Below the pieces are notes generated by a model that ran no database searches, was not told where the DNA came from, and saw only the letters and a list, made by a program, of their open reading frames with translations. The position numbers and the translations under genes were made by a program. This document shows positions 17,207 through 26,416 of a stretch of 64,000 nt of DNA, in pieces. Each line of letters starts with the position of its first letter. Within the stretch, counting starts at the first letter, position 1. Where the stretch lies: NCBI GenBank assembly GCA_910575475.1, contig CAJTGD010000011.1, positions 62,001 to 126,000 on the forward strand, read 5' to 3'. This stretch comes from Lachnospiraceae bacterium. GTDB taxonomy: Bacteria > Bacillota > Clostridia > Lachnospirales > Lachnospiraceae.

Positions 17207-17632
17207 TTACTCATAATTCTGGACGCTTAACAGATACATCCCCACGCCCTTCATATCATCCTCATAGTTATCCACTGACAGATTTTCTCCAGTAACAATC
17301 ACTGCTTCCCGGTTGAACTGCCCGGTCAGGTATACCGTGGCCGGGATATTGTCAGACGCATTGTCAGTCCCTGTGTCAAATTCATCCGTCAGAATCCCAT
17401 ATACCTTCATTTCCAAATCAGAAACAACCGCGTCTTCCCCTTCCCCAGTCTTTACCTTGACCACGCTCCCGGCAATATATCCCGCCTTATCCGCGCCTTT
17501 CATGATCAGGGAACCTCGCTTCAAGATTCCCTGTCCGGCTTTCAGCCCGATTCCCTCTTTCAATATGGGAAATTCGTTTGACGCAATCAGGGAATCCGGC
17601 GCAAATTTTCCAACCTGTTTAAACATCTGCAT
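17207..17632 (-). CDS. Head decoration protein (gpD-like)
   Basis: A 141-residue protein with an N-terminal GKFAPDSLIASNEFPIL and a GQGILKRGSLI segment, typical of lambda gpD-type head-stabilising proteins. It lies between protease and capsid. Confidence 0.75.
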   Translation of the reverse strand: MQMFKQVGKFAPDSLIASNEFPILKEGIGLKAGQGILKRGSLIMKGADKAGYIAGSVVKVKTGEGEDAVVSDLEMKVYGILTDEFDTGTDNASDNIPATVYLTGQFNREAVIVTGENLSVDNYEDDMKGVGMYLLSVQNYE

Positions 17633-17637
17633 CCCAC

Positions 17638-18885
17638 TTACCTCCTTCTCTTGTCTTTTTTCAGTGCGGCAGCCAGCCCGGCCACTTTCTGCTCGCTCTC
17701 TACTTTCTTTTCACCTTCCGGGTCGTACCCTGTGTTAGGCACTGATCCGACTGATGCCGTACCAGAATTCTGCATTTCGTCCACCATCTGGTTCAGAAAC
17801 TTCTGTCCTGCAGCCTGGTTCGCTTTCAGCTGCGCATAAGCCAGATCGGCTGCGGAGATCGGTTCTTCATACTTCGCTTTCATTACCATCTCCTCCGGGA
17901 TCCCGTTTGAGATCGCATCGATGTCCTTCAGCCTTTCCCGTTCTTCTGAAACCGCATCCGCGGCAATCTGGGCGCACAACTGCGGATATGCCGCCTTCAG
18001 TCCAGCAGCGTCAGCAATAACAGGGACTGCCTTTTCTTTTCCATCCATACCTTCTTTTCCTTTCTGTGTTATATTTTTTGATGTATTAAAAAAAGTCCCG
18101 GATTCTTTCTGCAAATCTCCAGAAAGAGCCTGAACCTTTTTCCGAATGTTATCCGGGACGAAGCTGTCCACATAGTTTTTAAAGCTGTAAGGGATACCAT
18201 CCACCATAAATTTATTTGAAAAAATACTATTCTGTACATCTGCCTCAATTACACTGTCGCAAAATCCGGCATCAACCGCCTCCTGACCCACATACCAGGT
18301 CTCTTCATCCATCAGCTGGTTAATCTCATCCTCTGTTTTATCCAACCGTTCCATATATGACGTTACAATACTCTTTTTTACCTGGCTGGTAACCTCCGCC
18401 AGTTTCAAAAGCTCCTCTTCCTGATAGGAGCCCCACAGGCTGACAGATGGATTGTGCGCCATCAAAATTCCATTCTTCGCAATCCTGCGGTTCTCACATG
18501 CCATCAGGACGATAGTCGCCGCACTGGCACATATTCCTATGATAGTCCCGGTAATGGATGCCTTATTCATGACAAGAGCGCTGTAAATGGCATTCGCGGC
18601 GAACACATCACCACCTACGGAATGGATTACCACATTGATTGATTTCTTGTTTCCCAGTGCATTCAGTTCATTGATAAAGTCCCGGTATGTAACGCAGTCA
18701 TCACTCCACCAGTCTTCTTCGGACTGAATCTGGCCAAAAAGCTGTAACTCTGCCGTATCGCCGTTGTCCATGAAATTCCAGAATTTATGATTCGCTGGAC
18801 TGCTTCTTTGATTCGGCAGAACCGCCGCTGTTGGCTGATTCATCATTCTCATTTTCTGCATTGTCTTCATCTGTTTTAACCTCAC
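17638..18885 (-). CDS. ClpP-type prohead protease with C-terminal scaffold region
   Basis: The 415-residue product has a ClpP/S49-like domain at about residues 50-230. The nucleophile Ser is in ICASAATIV, His in LMAHNPSVS, and an Asp in the following helix. The last 150 residues are helical and charged, matching the scaffold part of lambda gpC/Nu3. It precedes decoration and capsid genes. The upstream junction with the portal gene is interrupted by an accessory insertion. Confidence 0.88.
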   Translation of the reverse strand: MRLKQMKTMQKMRMMNQPTAAVLPNQRSSPANHKFWNFMDNGDTAELQLFGQIQSEEDWWSDDCVTYRDFINELNALGNKKSINVVIHSVGGDVFAANAIYSALVMNKASITGTIIGICASAATIVLMACENRRIAKNGILMAHNPSVSLWGSYQEEELLKLAEVTSQVKKSIVTSYMERLDKTEDEINQLMDEETWYVGQEAVDAGFCDSVIEADVQNSIFSNKFMVDGIPYSFKNYVDSFVPDNIRKKVQALSGDLQKESGTFFNTSKNITQKGKEGMDGKEKAVPVIADAAGLKAAYPQLCAQIAADAVSEERERLKDIDAISNGIPEEMVMKAKYEEPISAADLAYAQLKANQAAGQKFLNQMVDEMQNSGTASVGSVPNTGYDPEGEKKVESEQKVAGLAAALKKDKRRR

Positions 18886-18906
18886 TTTCAGTTTTTTTAC
18901 ATTAGA

Positions 18907-18934
18907 AAAGAGAGCCTGTTTCTAAGCTCTCTTT
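18907..18934 (-). terminator. Intrinsic terminator, first of three related copies
   Basis: The stem AGAGAGC/GCTCTCT (18909-18915 with 18926-18932) is followed on the minus strand by TTTTCTAAT. It ends the accessory Rha transcript before the protease gene. Near-identical hairpins occur at 25169-25196 and about 26267-26290. Confidence 0.6.
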
Positions 18935-18959
18935 ATTTCCCTATATTTTATGTTCTTTG

Positions 18960-19487
18960 CTATGATGATAATGTTTTACACACAGTATAGATTGAACATA
19001 AATAATCCTGATTTGTAAACGTGCCTACCATCCGCTCTATCTCTGCTTTGTATCTATCTTGAATTGTATGTTGACTTCTTACTGGCAGTCTCCGCATATG
19101 TATTTGCCTTTTGATATCCGCCAAAACTGCATCCTGCTTCTCTAACTTATCCTTCAAATAAAGTAATATTTCCTGATTCGCTCCGGTTGAAAGCTCTGTT
19201 TCCATCTCATGGAAACGGTTTATGTATTTAGCCGTAAACTCTGTTCCTTTTGTCCCTGTCAGCTTATGGGCTATAAATTCACATCCTTTTTTAGTGATAT
19301 AGTAGCATGGAAGTGTTCTTCCTGTGCTGTCTTTATATTCAGATTTTCTGAAAAAATCACTGACTGCAAGATTGCATTCAGTAAATTGCTTTTCGTATCT
19401 TCTTAAATCCCTTAACAACATTGCATGGTCTTTTCTTACCATTTCTGCTACCTCTAAAGATGTAAGTGCTTGTTCAATCTCATGCAT
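18960..19487 (-). CDS. Rha-family phage regulatory protein
   Basis: A 175-residue protein with the Rha N-terminal pattern (LTSLEVAEMVRKDHAMLLRD, FFRKSEYKDSTGRTLPCYY, ITKKGCEFIAHKLTGTKG) and a divergent helical C-terminal part. The ribosome-binding site AAAGGAG precedes its ATG. With the small RHH gene upstream it forms an accessory unit between portal and protease, closed by its own terminator. Rha proteins are phage regulators, in P22-like phages linked to host-dependent growth control. Confidence 0.8.
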   Translation of the reverse strand: MHEIEQALTSLEVAEMVRKDHAMLLRDLRRYEKQFTECNLAVSDFFRKSEYKDSTGRTLPCYYITKKGCEFIAHKLTGTKGTEFTAKYINRFHEMETELSTGANQEILLYLKDKLEKQDAVLADIKRQIHMRRLPVRSQHTIQDRYKAEIERMVGTFTNQDYLCSIYTVCKTLSS

Positions 19488-19601
19488 AACAATCTCCTTT
19501 CACAAATTTAATTCTTGAAAGAAGTTTCCCGTCATGTTATGATATTTCATGGAAGGAAACTTCTGCATAGAGTAATCGTATCGCTTTGGTCTGTGGAACG
19601 A

Positions 19602-19763
19602 TTACTCTTTTAATTTTCTTATCCCACGCCTTATTGCTTCTGCTTTCTCAACTCTCTCTTTTTCACAATACTCTTTTAATATCCGAGAATGTTCTCTATC
19701 AAGACGAACTGTTACTTGCTCAGACTTAGGATTATCAGATTTGGGTCTTCCCATTGGTGACAT
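19602..19763 (-). CDS. Small ribbon-helix-helix protein, likely autorepressor
   Basis: The 53-codon frame MSPMGRPKSDNPKSEQ... then VTVRLDREHSRILKEYC and RVEKAEAIRRGIRKLKE has the beta-strand plus two-helix layout of RHH DNA-binding proteins. GAGGTGA precedes the ATG. Its promoter region (19780-19829) carries a perfect 13-bp inverted repeat, a likely binding site for this protein. It is too short for most gene finders but the frame is convincing. Confidence 0.7.
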   Translation of the reverse strand: MSPMGRPKSDNPKSEQVTVRLDREHSRILKEYCEKERVEKAEAIRRGIRKLKE

Positions 19764-19779
19764 AGTATATTCACCTCAC

Positions 19780-19829
19780 TTTTTGAATGTCACTAAGTCC
19801 AATATACATTATGACATTCAAAAAGTCAA
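19780..19829 (-). promoter_or_regulatory. Promoter with inverted-repeat operator for the RHH-Rha unit
   Basis: Reading leftward: -35 TTGACT (19824-19829), 17-bp spacer, -10 TATATT (19801-19806). The 13-bp arms TTTTTGAATGTCA (19780-19792) and its complement (19812-19824) flank the -10 box, so a bound dimer pair would block transcription. Confidence 0.7.
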
Positions 19830-19872
19830 GTGCTTTTTTATTATAAATAGTCACATTTTTTATAAATTCGTA

Positions 19873-21522
19873 TCATGCATCATCCTCATTTTCTTCACCG
19901 CTGTCTCCATCCTCTTCCTCACTTACTTTCTGTTCTTTCTTTTCCGGCCTACTCTCCGCCCTAGCTGATAAAAGCCCTGCCTCTTTCATCAATTGGTTTT
20001 CCCGTGCCAACTGTGCCACGTTTGCTTCAAAATCTCCTCCGGTCATCTCAATGGTCTCCTGCTGCCTTGTAGAAATACCGATGCTGATTCGTTTCTCCGC
20101 CGCATCTACCTCTTTGCCCGGATCAATCATCCCCTGCGCCGGTCCGTTCCATTGTGCTTTGCAATATGCCATACGAACCAGCGGGTCAAGAAAGAATCCA
20201 GGAGCTTTCAGCCTGCCGTTTGCAATCGCTTCTGTCAGGAATATCTCATACACAGGCTGACAGAAATCCGCGGCCAGCCATGACCTTTTCATCCGAAAGG
20301 CTTGCCACGCTTCCAGCAACGCAGCGCGGGACGCGGAATAACTCGAAGTGAAGTTTTTAACCAATATCTCCACCGGAATTTCCAATGCCGCCCCCACATA
20401 CTTCGCAAGTGACGTGGTAAAAGCATCAAAATTGCTGGATGGCCGTTTTGCGTCCGCAATGTCAATCTCCTCACCGGGAGCAAGCATATTGACCATTCCT
20501 GGCCCCAGTTCGTAATTTCTGTCGCCATCCGCAACCTCGTCCTCCTCGTCTATTACGCCGGTGAATCCCACCTCTGACGTTCCTTTTTCTGATTTTATAA
20601 ATACAGTAAAGAACCCGTTGATCACTGCCGCCATCATTTCCGCTTCACTGTACCTTGTCAGCTGCTTCAGGGATTCGATCACCGGCGCAAGGTACGGGAC
20701 TCCCCTGTACTGTTCAGCGCGTTCCGTTTCATAGATCATTAGTACATTCGGCATCCCGGTCTGTTCGCCGAATGCTTTTACCCTTTTCCACTCTTTTTTC
20801 GTATATAGAGTGCTGTTCGGGTATGTAGAGCATATATGATATGCCACGACCCTGTTATTTTTATCCACTTCCACGCCATTGAAGATACGATTTTTCGTAT
20901 CAGGATCCGTGGCATATAAATAAACGTTACTGCCTGTACTGTTTGGCGTGGAAACACGGTCTGATTCGATCAGATGTATGCGGAGTCCATACGGCAGCGC
21001 CTTTGTTGGCCGCTCGTATTCCAGAAGGACGCAGGCATCCCCGTTCATCAGCCATGACATACACGCAACCTGCTGAATCTCGTAAAAATTATTCACCCTT
21101 GTGGAATCGCAGAACTTTGACTGCGCCCACAGAGCAAACTCCCTCTCCGCGCTGCGCTGCCACTGCGCGGCTTCATCCAGCCCCATCCCAAGGAAATCCG
21201 CGTCAATCGTACTTTTCAGCTTTAGCCCCTCGCCCACAATATTAGTACGGTTTGTTTTGATGGCCGATACCGCCAACGGAGCAGACATGAACAGGCTCCG
21301 GGATCGTTGCCGCAGTACCGGAATGTTTTTGTCAATATCTTCCTGCGGTGTTTTGCTGGATGCCAGCCATCCCCGCATGGAATTTTTGTTCCGGGCCGCC
21401 CCGGATTCATCATATCCGGAATTTTGAAAACTTCTGACGGTCTCCAGCTTCCACCGTGCCGATTCCCGGCGCAGCGCCGCAGATGGGCTGACTGCCTCTA
21501 TGATCTTATCTATCACATTCAT
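19873..21522 (-). CDS. Phage portal protein, lambda family
   Basis: The 549-residue protein fits lambda gpB-type portals in size and features: ALRRESARWKLET at the start, SRSLFMSAPLAVSAIKTNR near residue 75, and the MLAPGEEIDIADAKRPSSNF segment near 365. The C-terminal 45 residues are acidic. It lies between the gpW-like joiner and the protease. Confidence 0.9.
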   Translation of the reverse strand: MNVIDKIIEAVSPSAALRRESARWKLETVRSFQNSGYDESGAARNKNSMRGWLASSKTPQEDIDKNIPVLRQRSRSLFMSAPLAVSAIKTNRTNIVGEGLKLKSTIDADFLGMGLDEAAQWQRSAEREFALWAQSKFCDSTRVNNFYEIQQVACMSWLMNGDACVLLEYERPTKALPYGLRIHLIESDRVSTPNSTGSNVYLYATDPDTKNRIFNGVEVDKNNRVVAYHICSTYPNSTLYTKKEWKRVKAFGEQTGMPNVLMIYETERAEQYRGVPYLAPVIESLKQLTRYSEAEMMAAVINGFFTVFIKSEKGTSEVGFTGVIDEEDEVADGDRNYELGPGMVNMLAPGEEIDIADAKRPSSNFDAFTTSLAKYVGAALEIPVEILVKNFTSSYSASRAALLEAWQAFRMKRSWLAADFCQPVYEIFLTEAIANGRLKAPGFFLDPLVRMAYCKAQWNGPAQGMIDPGKEVDAAEKRISIGISTRQQETIEMTGGDFEANVAQLARENQLMKEAGLLSARAESRPEKKEQKVSEEEDGDSGEENEDDA

Positions 21523-21533
21523 AATCCACCACC

Positions 21534-21773
21534 TTAAATATCCCGCGGAATGAGCCGAAATGCCTTATTTTTCCCTCCGCTGTTCTCCAGCAGCTCAATC
21601 TGTCCTTCCAGTTCCCGGATTGCCGCCCGTATGGTTGACAGGTCGGCCCTTTTCAGGCTCCTTGTGCCTATGGAATATTCCTGGTTCAAAAGAACAGCCT
21701 CCTCCGCTTCATAGTACATACTAAGCCTTTTCCTATAACGCTCCAGGCGTGCTTCCTGCATTTTTGTAAGCAT
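21534..21773 (-). CDS. Head-tail joining protein, gpW-like
   Basis: A 79-residue, mostly helical protein (MLTKMQEARLERYRKRL ... RAAIRELEGQIELLENSG) placed between terminase and portal, matching lambda gpW in size and position. Confidence 0.7.
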   Translation of the reverse strand: MLTKMQEARLERYRKRLSMYYEAEEAVLLNQEYSIGTRSLKRADLSTIRAAIRELEGQIELLENSGGKNKAFRLIPRDI

Positions 21774-21785
21774 GATCCCACCTCC

Positions 21786-23660
21786 CTATAATTCCACACC
21801 CCTGCTGATTGTGCCGACTCTGCGTTTTTTCTTCGTTTTCCCACTCGGCTTTTTCATGTAGTTGATGCCTGCTTTTATCTTTTTTTCCAACACGTCAAAA
21901 TCGGGCCGCAGGATTTCGACCGCCGCCGTATTGTAAACCCGGAGATCAAGCGGCTCATTCCTGGTTCCGCTTTTCTTTTTCCATTTTGTAACGGCCCTCC
22001 CTTCCTTATTGAGCTCCGTCACCCTCTGTTCGCTGTTCAGCCCTTTTATATAAGTTTCATCATACCCTAATTCCCTGTTGATTGGGAAATGGCAGTAACC
22101 AGGGCCTTCATCCACCGTAGAAAGCCTGGACACGACAATTTCCTTTCCGCTGTCTACTCCCAGGATAAAGACTTTTACATTATACTCATTATTGGTTGAC
22201 AGTTTATGTATGAGCGGAATTCCCACGCTTTCCCTTCCAAAGCCCTTGATCCCATTGATCCGTTTTCCCTTTTTCTCCATCTTTTTCAGGAATTTATAAC
22301 ATTCTGTGGTTTTATGTCCGCCGGTATCAATACAGGTTTTCGCGATCAGAAGAGAAGAGCCTGACCTGTAATAAAACTCCTGGTCAAGCCATGCCTCCAG
22401 CTGATTCCAGGTTTCCTCTTTGTCCAAATCCCCGGTGAGCTTATCATACCTAATCCCCCAGGATTCATAACCTTTTCCCCAGCCAACGACCTCCATTTCA
22501 AACCGATCATCCTGGACGTCAACCGCCGCCGTCAATAAAAGGACACCGTCCGGAATATCTGCTTCATACCGCTCCCTGCGTGACAAAAGAGAATCCTCAT
22601 CCGCGCCCTTTCCACGTTCTTCCCACGTTTCCCCAAGTGCAGTATTGATAAAGGTCTTCAGTTTATTTATATCGCCGTTTTCCTTCTGTTCTTTTTTTGC
22701 CTCTTTCCATTCCCTGATGATCGCAGGCCAATGCGTCCAAGGGGAAGCCAGCTCGTTTAAATGAAAGGAACGTTTCCTGACCCTCTCCGGATGCTCTGCA
22801 ATAAATTTTCCTTCGCCTTGTTTCCAGTCAATCTCGGAAATGTGTTCCCCGCAATACTTACATTCCATCGTGACATCGGAAAAACGGACACGTCTCCATT
22901 CATAAGGCTGGTATTTTCCGCAGCATGGGCAGGGTACACACCATTCTTCCATAGTACCGGACTGGTATTCTTTTTCGATCTGGCTTGCGCCTTTGATTGT
23001 GGGCGTTGAAACTTTAATTTTCTTTTTGTTCCAAAACGTTGTGGCCCTCTTTTCCGCCAGTTTGATCGGATTTCCTTCCGTACCGGCGCTTGCAGGATAC
23101 CGGTCTATTTCGTCCATCAATACGATCCGAACTGGTCTTGAAGCAAGTCCGGACGGGGAATTTGCCCCGCCTATCGTTACATGTCCTCCCGGAAATACCT
23201 TGTGCAGGATCGTATTTCCGGATGCCCTTGATTTTACATCGTGAACTTTCCCCCTCAATGTCGGCGAATCGCGTATCATCGGCGCCAGTCTGTCCTTTGA
23301 AAAGTCTTCCGCCATCGGTTTCACTGTAGGCTGGACTACCAGCATAGGCGCCGGATCATAATCAATATAATATCCGATAATGTTCAGGATCAGCTCCGTC
23401 TTTCCGACCTGCGCCGAGCTCATGATCACAATATCCTCCACGATAGGATCATTTACAGAGTCCATGATCTCCCGTTGATATGGGGCCCGGTCTGTATTCC
23501 ATTGTCCGGGCTCCGCTGAGCTTTCCGCCGAAAGCCTCCGATAAAGATCCGCCCACTGACTGACCGTAAGGATCGGCGGCGGGCTGACCACTTTCGCGAC
23601 CTCCTTAAACAGCTTCAGCGTCTTATATTCAACTTTTTTCATCGTATTGTTCATAATCAC
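21786..23660 (-). CDS. Terminase large subunit, lambda gpA family
   Basis: A 624-residue packaging ATPase/nuclease. The Walker-A-like SSAQVGKTE lies near residue 90 and Walker B VRIVLMDEID near 180. A Cys4 zinc-like pair (CPCCGKYQ, CKYCGEH) follows near 245-270, then the nuclease part with AAVDVQDDRFEMEVVGWGKG near 370. The gpA family implies cos-type packaging with a Nu1-like partner, which is the next gene upstream (32-bp overlap). Confidence 0.92.
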   Translation of the reverse strand: MIMNNTMKKVEYKTLKLFKEVAKVVSPPPILTVSQWADLYRRLSAESSAEPGQWNTDRAPYQREIMDSVNDPIVEDIVIMSSAQVGKTELILNIIGYYIDYDPAPMLVVQPTVKPMAEDFSKDRLAPMIRDSPTLRGKVHDVKSRASGNTILHKVFPGGHVTIGGANSPSGLASRPVRIVLMDEIDRYPASAGTEGNPIKLAEKRATTFWNKKKIKVSTPTIKGASQIEKEYQSGTMEEWCVPCPCCGKYQPYEWRRVRFSDVTMECKYCGEHISEIDWKQGEGKFIAEHPERVRKRSFHLNELASPWTHWPAIIREWKEAKKEQKENGDINKLKTFINTALGETWEERGKGADEDSLLSRRERYEADIPDGVLLLTAAVDVQDDRFEMEVVGWGKGYESWGIRYDKLTGDLDKEETWNQLEAWLDQEFYYRSGSSLLIAKTCIDTGGHKTTECYKFLKKMEKKGKRINGIKGFGRESVGIPLIHKLSTNNEYNVKVFILGVDSGKEIVVSRLSTVDEGPGYCHFPINRELGYDETYIKGLNSEQRVTELNKEGRAVTKWKKKSGTRNEPLDLRVYNTAAVEILRPDFDVLEKKIKAGINYMKKPSGKTKKKRRVGTISRGVEL

Positions 23661-24195
23661 TTTCCTCTACATATTCTTCACTGTAGAAAGCCTTTGGATC
23701 ATAGTCCTTTAATTCATTCAACGCTTCTGTCACTTCACTGATCAGCCTGTCTTTAATGTATGCCGCATCACGGTTCTCTAAAAGCGGTGCCGCCTTGGAA
23801 GGGATATTCATAACCCTTGTCTTGAACGCTGCCAGCATATCCAGCATCACCGCTTCCACATCTTCCGCCTTATGAACCTCTCCCTTCATGATCTGCAGCT
23901 TCAATTCAGAAATATGGCGCTTCACCCTTTCATGAAGCCCTTTTTCCTCTTCCAGGTTGATCTCACCTTCAGCAAGTTCCGCACTGACGCCTGCTACCTC
24001 CAGTTTCAAGGTCAAGATGTAGTTCTTTACAGAATCCACCAGCTTGTACCGTCCCTTTGACGCCCTGACCATGATTCCCTCTTCAGCCCTCTGCCGAACC
24101 CTCCGCTCACTCACCCCCAAAAGGTCGCCCAACACAGCCGCCGACACAGTAATGCTGTCTATATTCGTGACTTTTGTTGTATCTGACTTTGCCAT
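23629..24195 (-). CDS. Terminase small subunit, Nu1-like
   Basis: About 188 residues from the ATG at 24195, which has GGAGGATGATC in front; an upstream frame extension lacks support. A winged-helix DNA-binding head (LGDLLGVSERRVRQRAEEG) is followed by helices that should contact the large subunit. It should recognise the cos site. Confidence 0.8.
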   Translation of the reverse strand: MAKSDTTKVTNIDSITVSAAVLGDLLGVSERRVRQRAEEGIMVRASKGRYKLVDSVKNYILTLKLEVAGVSAELAEGEINLEEEKGLHERVKRHISELKLQIMKGEVHKAEDVEAVMLDMLAAFKTRVMNIPSKAAPLLENRDAAYIKDRLISEVTEALNELKDYDPKAFYSEEYVEESDYEQYDEKS

Positions 24196-24548
24196 CTGAT
24201 CATCCTCCTCCCTGCCGTACCGGGGAGTGGAAACGGCAGCTTCCATTATTTTTTATATGCATCTAGCCAAAATTCGGGCTCGCCGACCCGCAAGCCTTGA
24301 AAATGTGTTCAGAAGAACCTAAAATTCTGTCCCGGATTTTTCGTACTGCGCTCTGGACAAAAATTAACCCCTGATTACTTGACATATCTAATAATTTTGT
24401 CAAGTGCCGCTCTGCCTGTTCTCTTTCAATTAAGTGCCGACAAAAAGCCACTCCATGAGTTGACACGCTTATATATATGTCAAGTCAAGGGCATAAAGGG
24501 ATAAGATTTCCAATTGTTCCCCGTGTATAAGCACACAATAGTGCCTCC
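24196..24548. other. Non-coding region upstream of terminase, possible cos region
   Basis: About 350 bp without a supported gene. It contains several TTGACA/TGTCAA-type words (near 24380, 24396, 24457, 24478) and a repeated AAGTGCCG word (24402, 24430). Its position before a Nu1/gpA-type terminase is where cos sites lie. That function is inference from position. Confidence 0.35.
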
Positions 24549-25121
24549 CTATCTCCGGCCCCTGCCTGCCTTGTGATAGCTCAATCCTTTTATGCTCATG
24601 TCCTGTATATCCTGGTTGATGCCTATATATCTGGCTGTCACGGCTTCACTTGAATGGTTGAATATCTCTTTGAGTGTTGCCAGCGATACCCCCTGTTGGT
24701 GCATATGATAACCGAAAGTCTTTCGTAATGTGTGTGTTCCTATGTTGTCCTTGATACCTACTGCATTAGCCGCCACATTTAGTATGTTATATGCCTGCTG
24801 CCTGGATATAGGCTTATTGGGAAAATTGGGACTTTTTAAAAGATACTCAAAATCACGCCTGCCCTTAATAAAATCCACAATTACCGGTTTCAGCTCGTCA
24901 TTTATAGCGAAGCGTTTTTCCTTTCCCGTTTTTTTCTCCCTCAGATAAACGGCATCTTTTTCCTTCACATCCCTGACACGTAATTTCAGGATGTCTGAGA
25001 TTCGGAGACCTGTATATATCCCGAACATGAACAGGACATAATCACGTTCATTTTTTGCTTTGAGATAATCTGCCACATCCAGCACAAGATCCATGTCCCG
25101 GATCGGCTCCACCGTGTTCAT
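24549..25121 (-). CDS. Short tyrosine recombinase (catalytic domain only)
   Basis: About 190 residues consisting essentially of the catalytic domain: GLRISDILKLRVRDV (first Arg), a Lys in the beta-turn, GTHTLRKTFGYHMH (His, second Arg), IFNHSSEAVTARYIG (His, Tyr). The usual N-terminal core-binding domain is missing. It lies between late regulator and terminase. Phage integration is better explained by the serine recombinase at 42.7 kb, so this enzyme's role is unknown. Its 5' end is duplicated at 26141-26290. Confidence 0.8.
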   Translation of the reverse strand: MNTVEPIRDMDLVLDVADYLKAKNERDYVLFMFGIYTGLRISDILKLRVRDVKEKDAVYLREKKTGKEKRFAINDELKPVIVDFIKGRRDFEYLLKSPNFPNKPISRQQAYNILNVAANAVGIKDNIGTHTLRKTFGYHMHQQGVSLATLKEIFNHSSEAVTARYIGINQDIQDMSIKGLSYHKAGRGRR

Positions 25122-25191
25122 ACGCATCCCCCATTTCCAGAAATTTATAACCTTATTTCTGCATTAGAAAAGAGAGCCTGTTTCCAAGCTC
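25042..25191. repeat. 150-bp direct repeat, copy 1
   Basis: It covers the 5' end of the short recombinase gene, its leader and the upstream terminator hairpin. Copy 2 is at 26141-26290 in the same orientation with roughly 12 percent differences. The DUF2335 accessory genes lie between the copies. Confidence 0.75.
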
Positions 25192-25196
25192 TCTTC
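25169..25196 (-). terminator. Intrinsic terminator after the DUF2335 unit
   Basis: The stem AGAGAGC/GCTCTCT (25171-25177 with 25188-25194) is followed on the minus strand by TTTTCTAAT. The sequence is the same as at 18907-18934. Confidence 0.6.
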
Positions 25197-25275
25197 TCCT
25201 TCTAATAATTAAACCACTTACAAAACAAATGGTACTTCAGAACATTTTATACTCTTTCAACTCATTATTTTTACT

Positions 25276-25803
25276 CTACTTTTCAGAATTGCTATATCTA
25301 CCTCGAGTCGATTTTATAAATGCTACGATGATTGAACCTATTCCTGTTACACCAATGAATGCTCCAGAAATGGCTCCCGCATTTTGTGGCACCACAACCA
25401 CCATAACAATAGAAGCTATGATGCATCCAATACCCAATATAAAAGCAAAAAGTATTCCTAACAAACTGTCTCTTGATTCTGCATGAATCATCTTTGATTC
25501 CATGTTTTGCCGGTGTTCGCTCTGTTTTTCTGCCATCTTTAAGATTCTATCTGCCGAGCCTGGTAAAACCTGTTCATAGCCTTTAATTATGTTTGGCGGA
25601 GGAATAGGACCACTATACTCACTTTGAATCTTTGCTATGACCTGATTTATATGTTGGTCAACGGGTTCTTCTACTTCAATTCCTTGCTCTTTTAAGAATT
25701 CTTTTTGTGTCTGCGAATCAATGTGTTCTTTCCCCAGTTCTTCAACTTTATCTTCTTGTTCTTTCAAAATTTCTTGTTTCTTCTCGGATAGTTCTTCCGA
25801 CAT
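25276..25803 (-). CDS. DUF2335 membrane protein (accessory gene)
   Basis: The 175-residue protein has a charged helical N-half. The DUF2335 core follows (GPIPPPNIIKGYEQVLPGSADRILKMAEKQSEHR, about residues 85-118) and then two close membrane helices (LLGILFAFILGIGCIIASIV and AGAISGAFIGVTGIGSIIVAF). Function is unknown. Flanking repeats and its own terminator mark it as phage cargo, possibly expressed in the lysogen. Confidence 0.75.
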   Translation of the reverse strand: MSEELSEKKQEILKEQEDKVEELGKEHIDSQTQKEFLKEQGIEVEEPVDQHINQVIAKIQSEYSGPIPPPNIIKGYEQVLPGSADRILKMAEKQSEHRQNMESKMIHAESRDSLLGILFAFILGIGCIIASIVMVVVVPQNAGAISGAFIGVTGIGSIIVAFIKSTRGRYSNSEK

Positions 25804-25936
25804 TACTCCAATCGCTCCTTAATGCCTCATAATCTCTTTGTCTTTCTCTCGAGATATCGGGCCATTCTTTTGCACCGTTTAAATTCAATACCTTACCATA
25901 TCCATTTAGAAAGCTCTTACTTATAGCCGTCTTCAC
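25748..25936 (-). CDS. Small unknown protein upstream of the DUF2335 gene
   Basis: 62 residues from a GTG start at 25936 with AAGGGAGTG in front. It overlaps the start of the DUF2335 gene by 56 bp, suggesting translational coupling. Basic and hydrophilic (NGAKEWPDISRERQRDYEAL), with no recognised domain. Confidence 0.55.
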   Translation of the reverse strand: MKTAISKSFLNGYGKVLNLNGAKEWPDISRERQRDYEALRSDWSNVGRTIREETRNFERTRR

Positions 25937-26416
25937 TTTATCACTCCCTTTACAAGAAACTCTTTGTAAACATTATACTTTATCACATCTATAATAATAT
26001 TCTATAAACGATGCAAAATTTAACAGTTTATGGTAATTTACATAAATATAATACCCCACCGTCTTACATTTTTCAACCAATTTTTTACTTTTTTTCCCTT
26101 TTAAATCTTTTATTACTTTAATTACCTTGATTTGCGTTGCTCACGTTCATTTTTTGCTTTGAGATAATCTACCACATCCAGCACAAGATCCATGTACCGA
26201 ATCGGCTCCACTGTGTTCATACACATCCTCCCATTTCCAGAGGTTTGTAACCTTATTTTTTATTAGAAAAGAGAGCCTGTTTCCAAGCTCCCTTTGAAAT
26301 CAACGATTCTTTATAGAATTTAAAGTCCTGTATGGAGAATTACAATCTCCGATACCAATCTCAGTATATACTATAGCATACGAAAACCGGACATTGCGGA
26401 CAAAACGGACAAACTT
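25937..26416. other. Non-coding stretch with a duplicated recombinase 5' end
   Basis: About 480 bp: an AT-rich first part (25937-26140) that should hold the promoter for the DUF2335 unit, then the second copy of the 150-bp repeat with a weakened terminator stem (26267-26290), then about 120 bp with nothing clear. Confidence 0.6.
26141..26290. repeat. 150-bp direct repeat, copy 2
   Basis: A degenerate copy of 25042-25191. Its recombinase reading frame is broken off after about 25 codons and its terminator stem has a mismatch (GCTCCCT). Confidence 0.75.

Noticed and set aside
24263..24466. Minus-strand frame of 67 codons upstream of the small terminase
   Set aside because: GTG start without ribosome-binding site and no protein-like pattern; the region fits a non-coding packaging or control site better.
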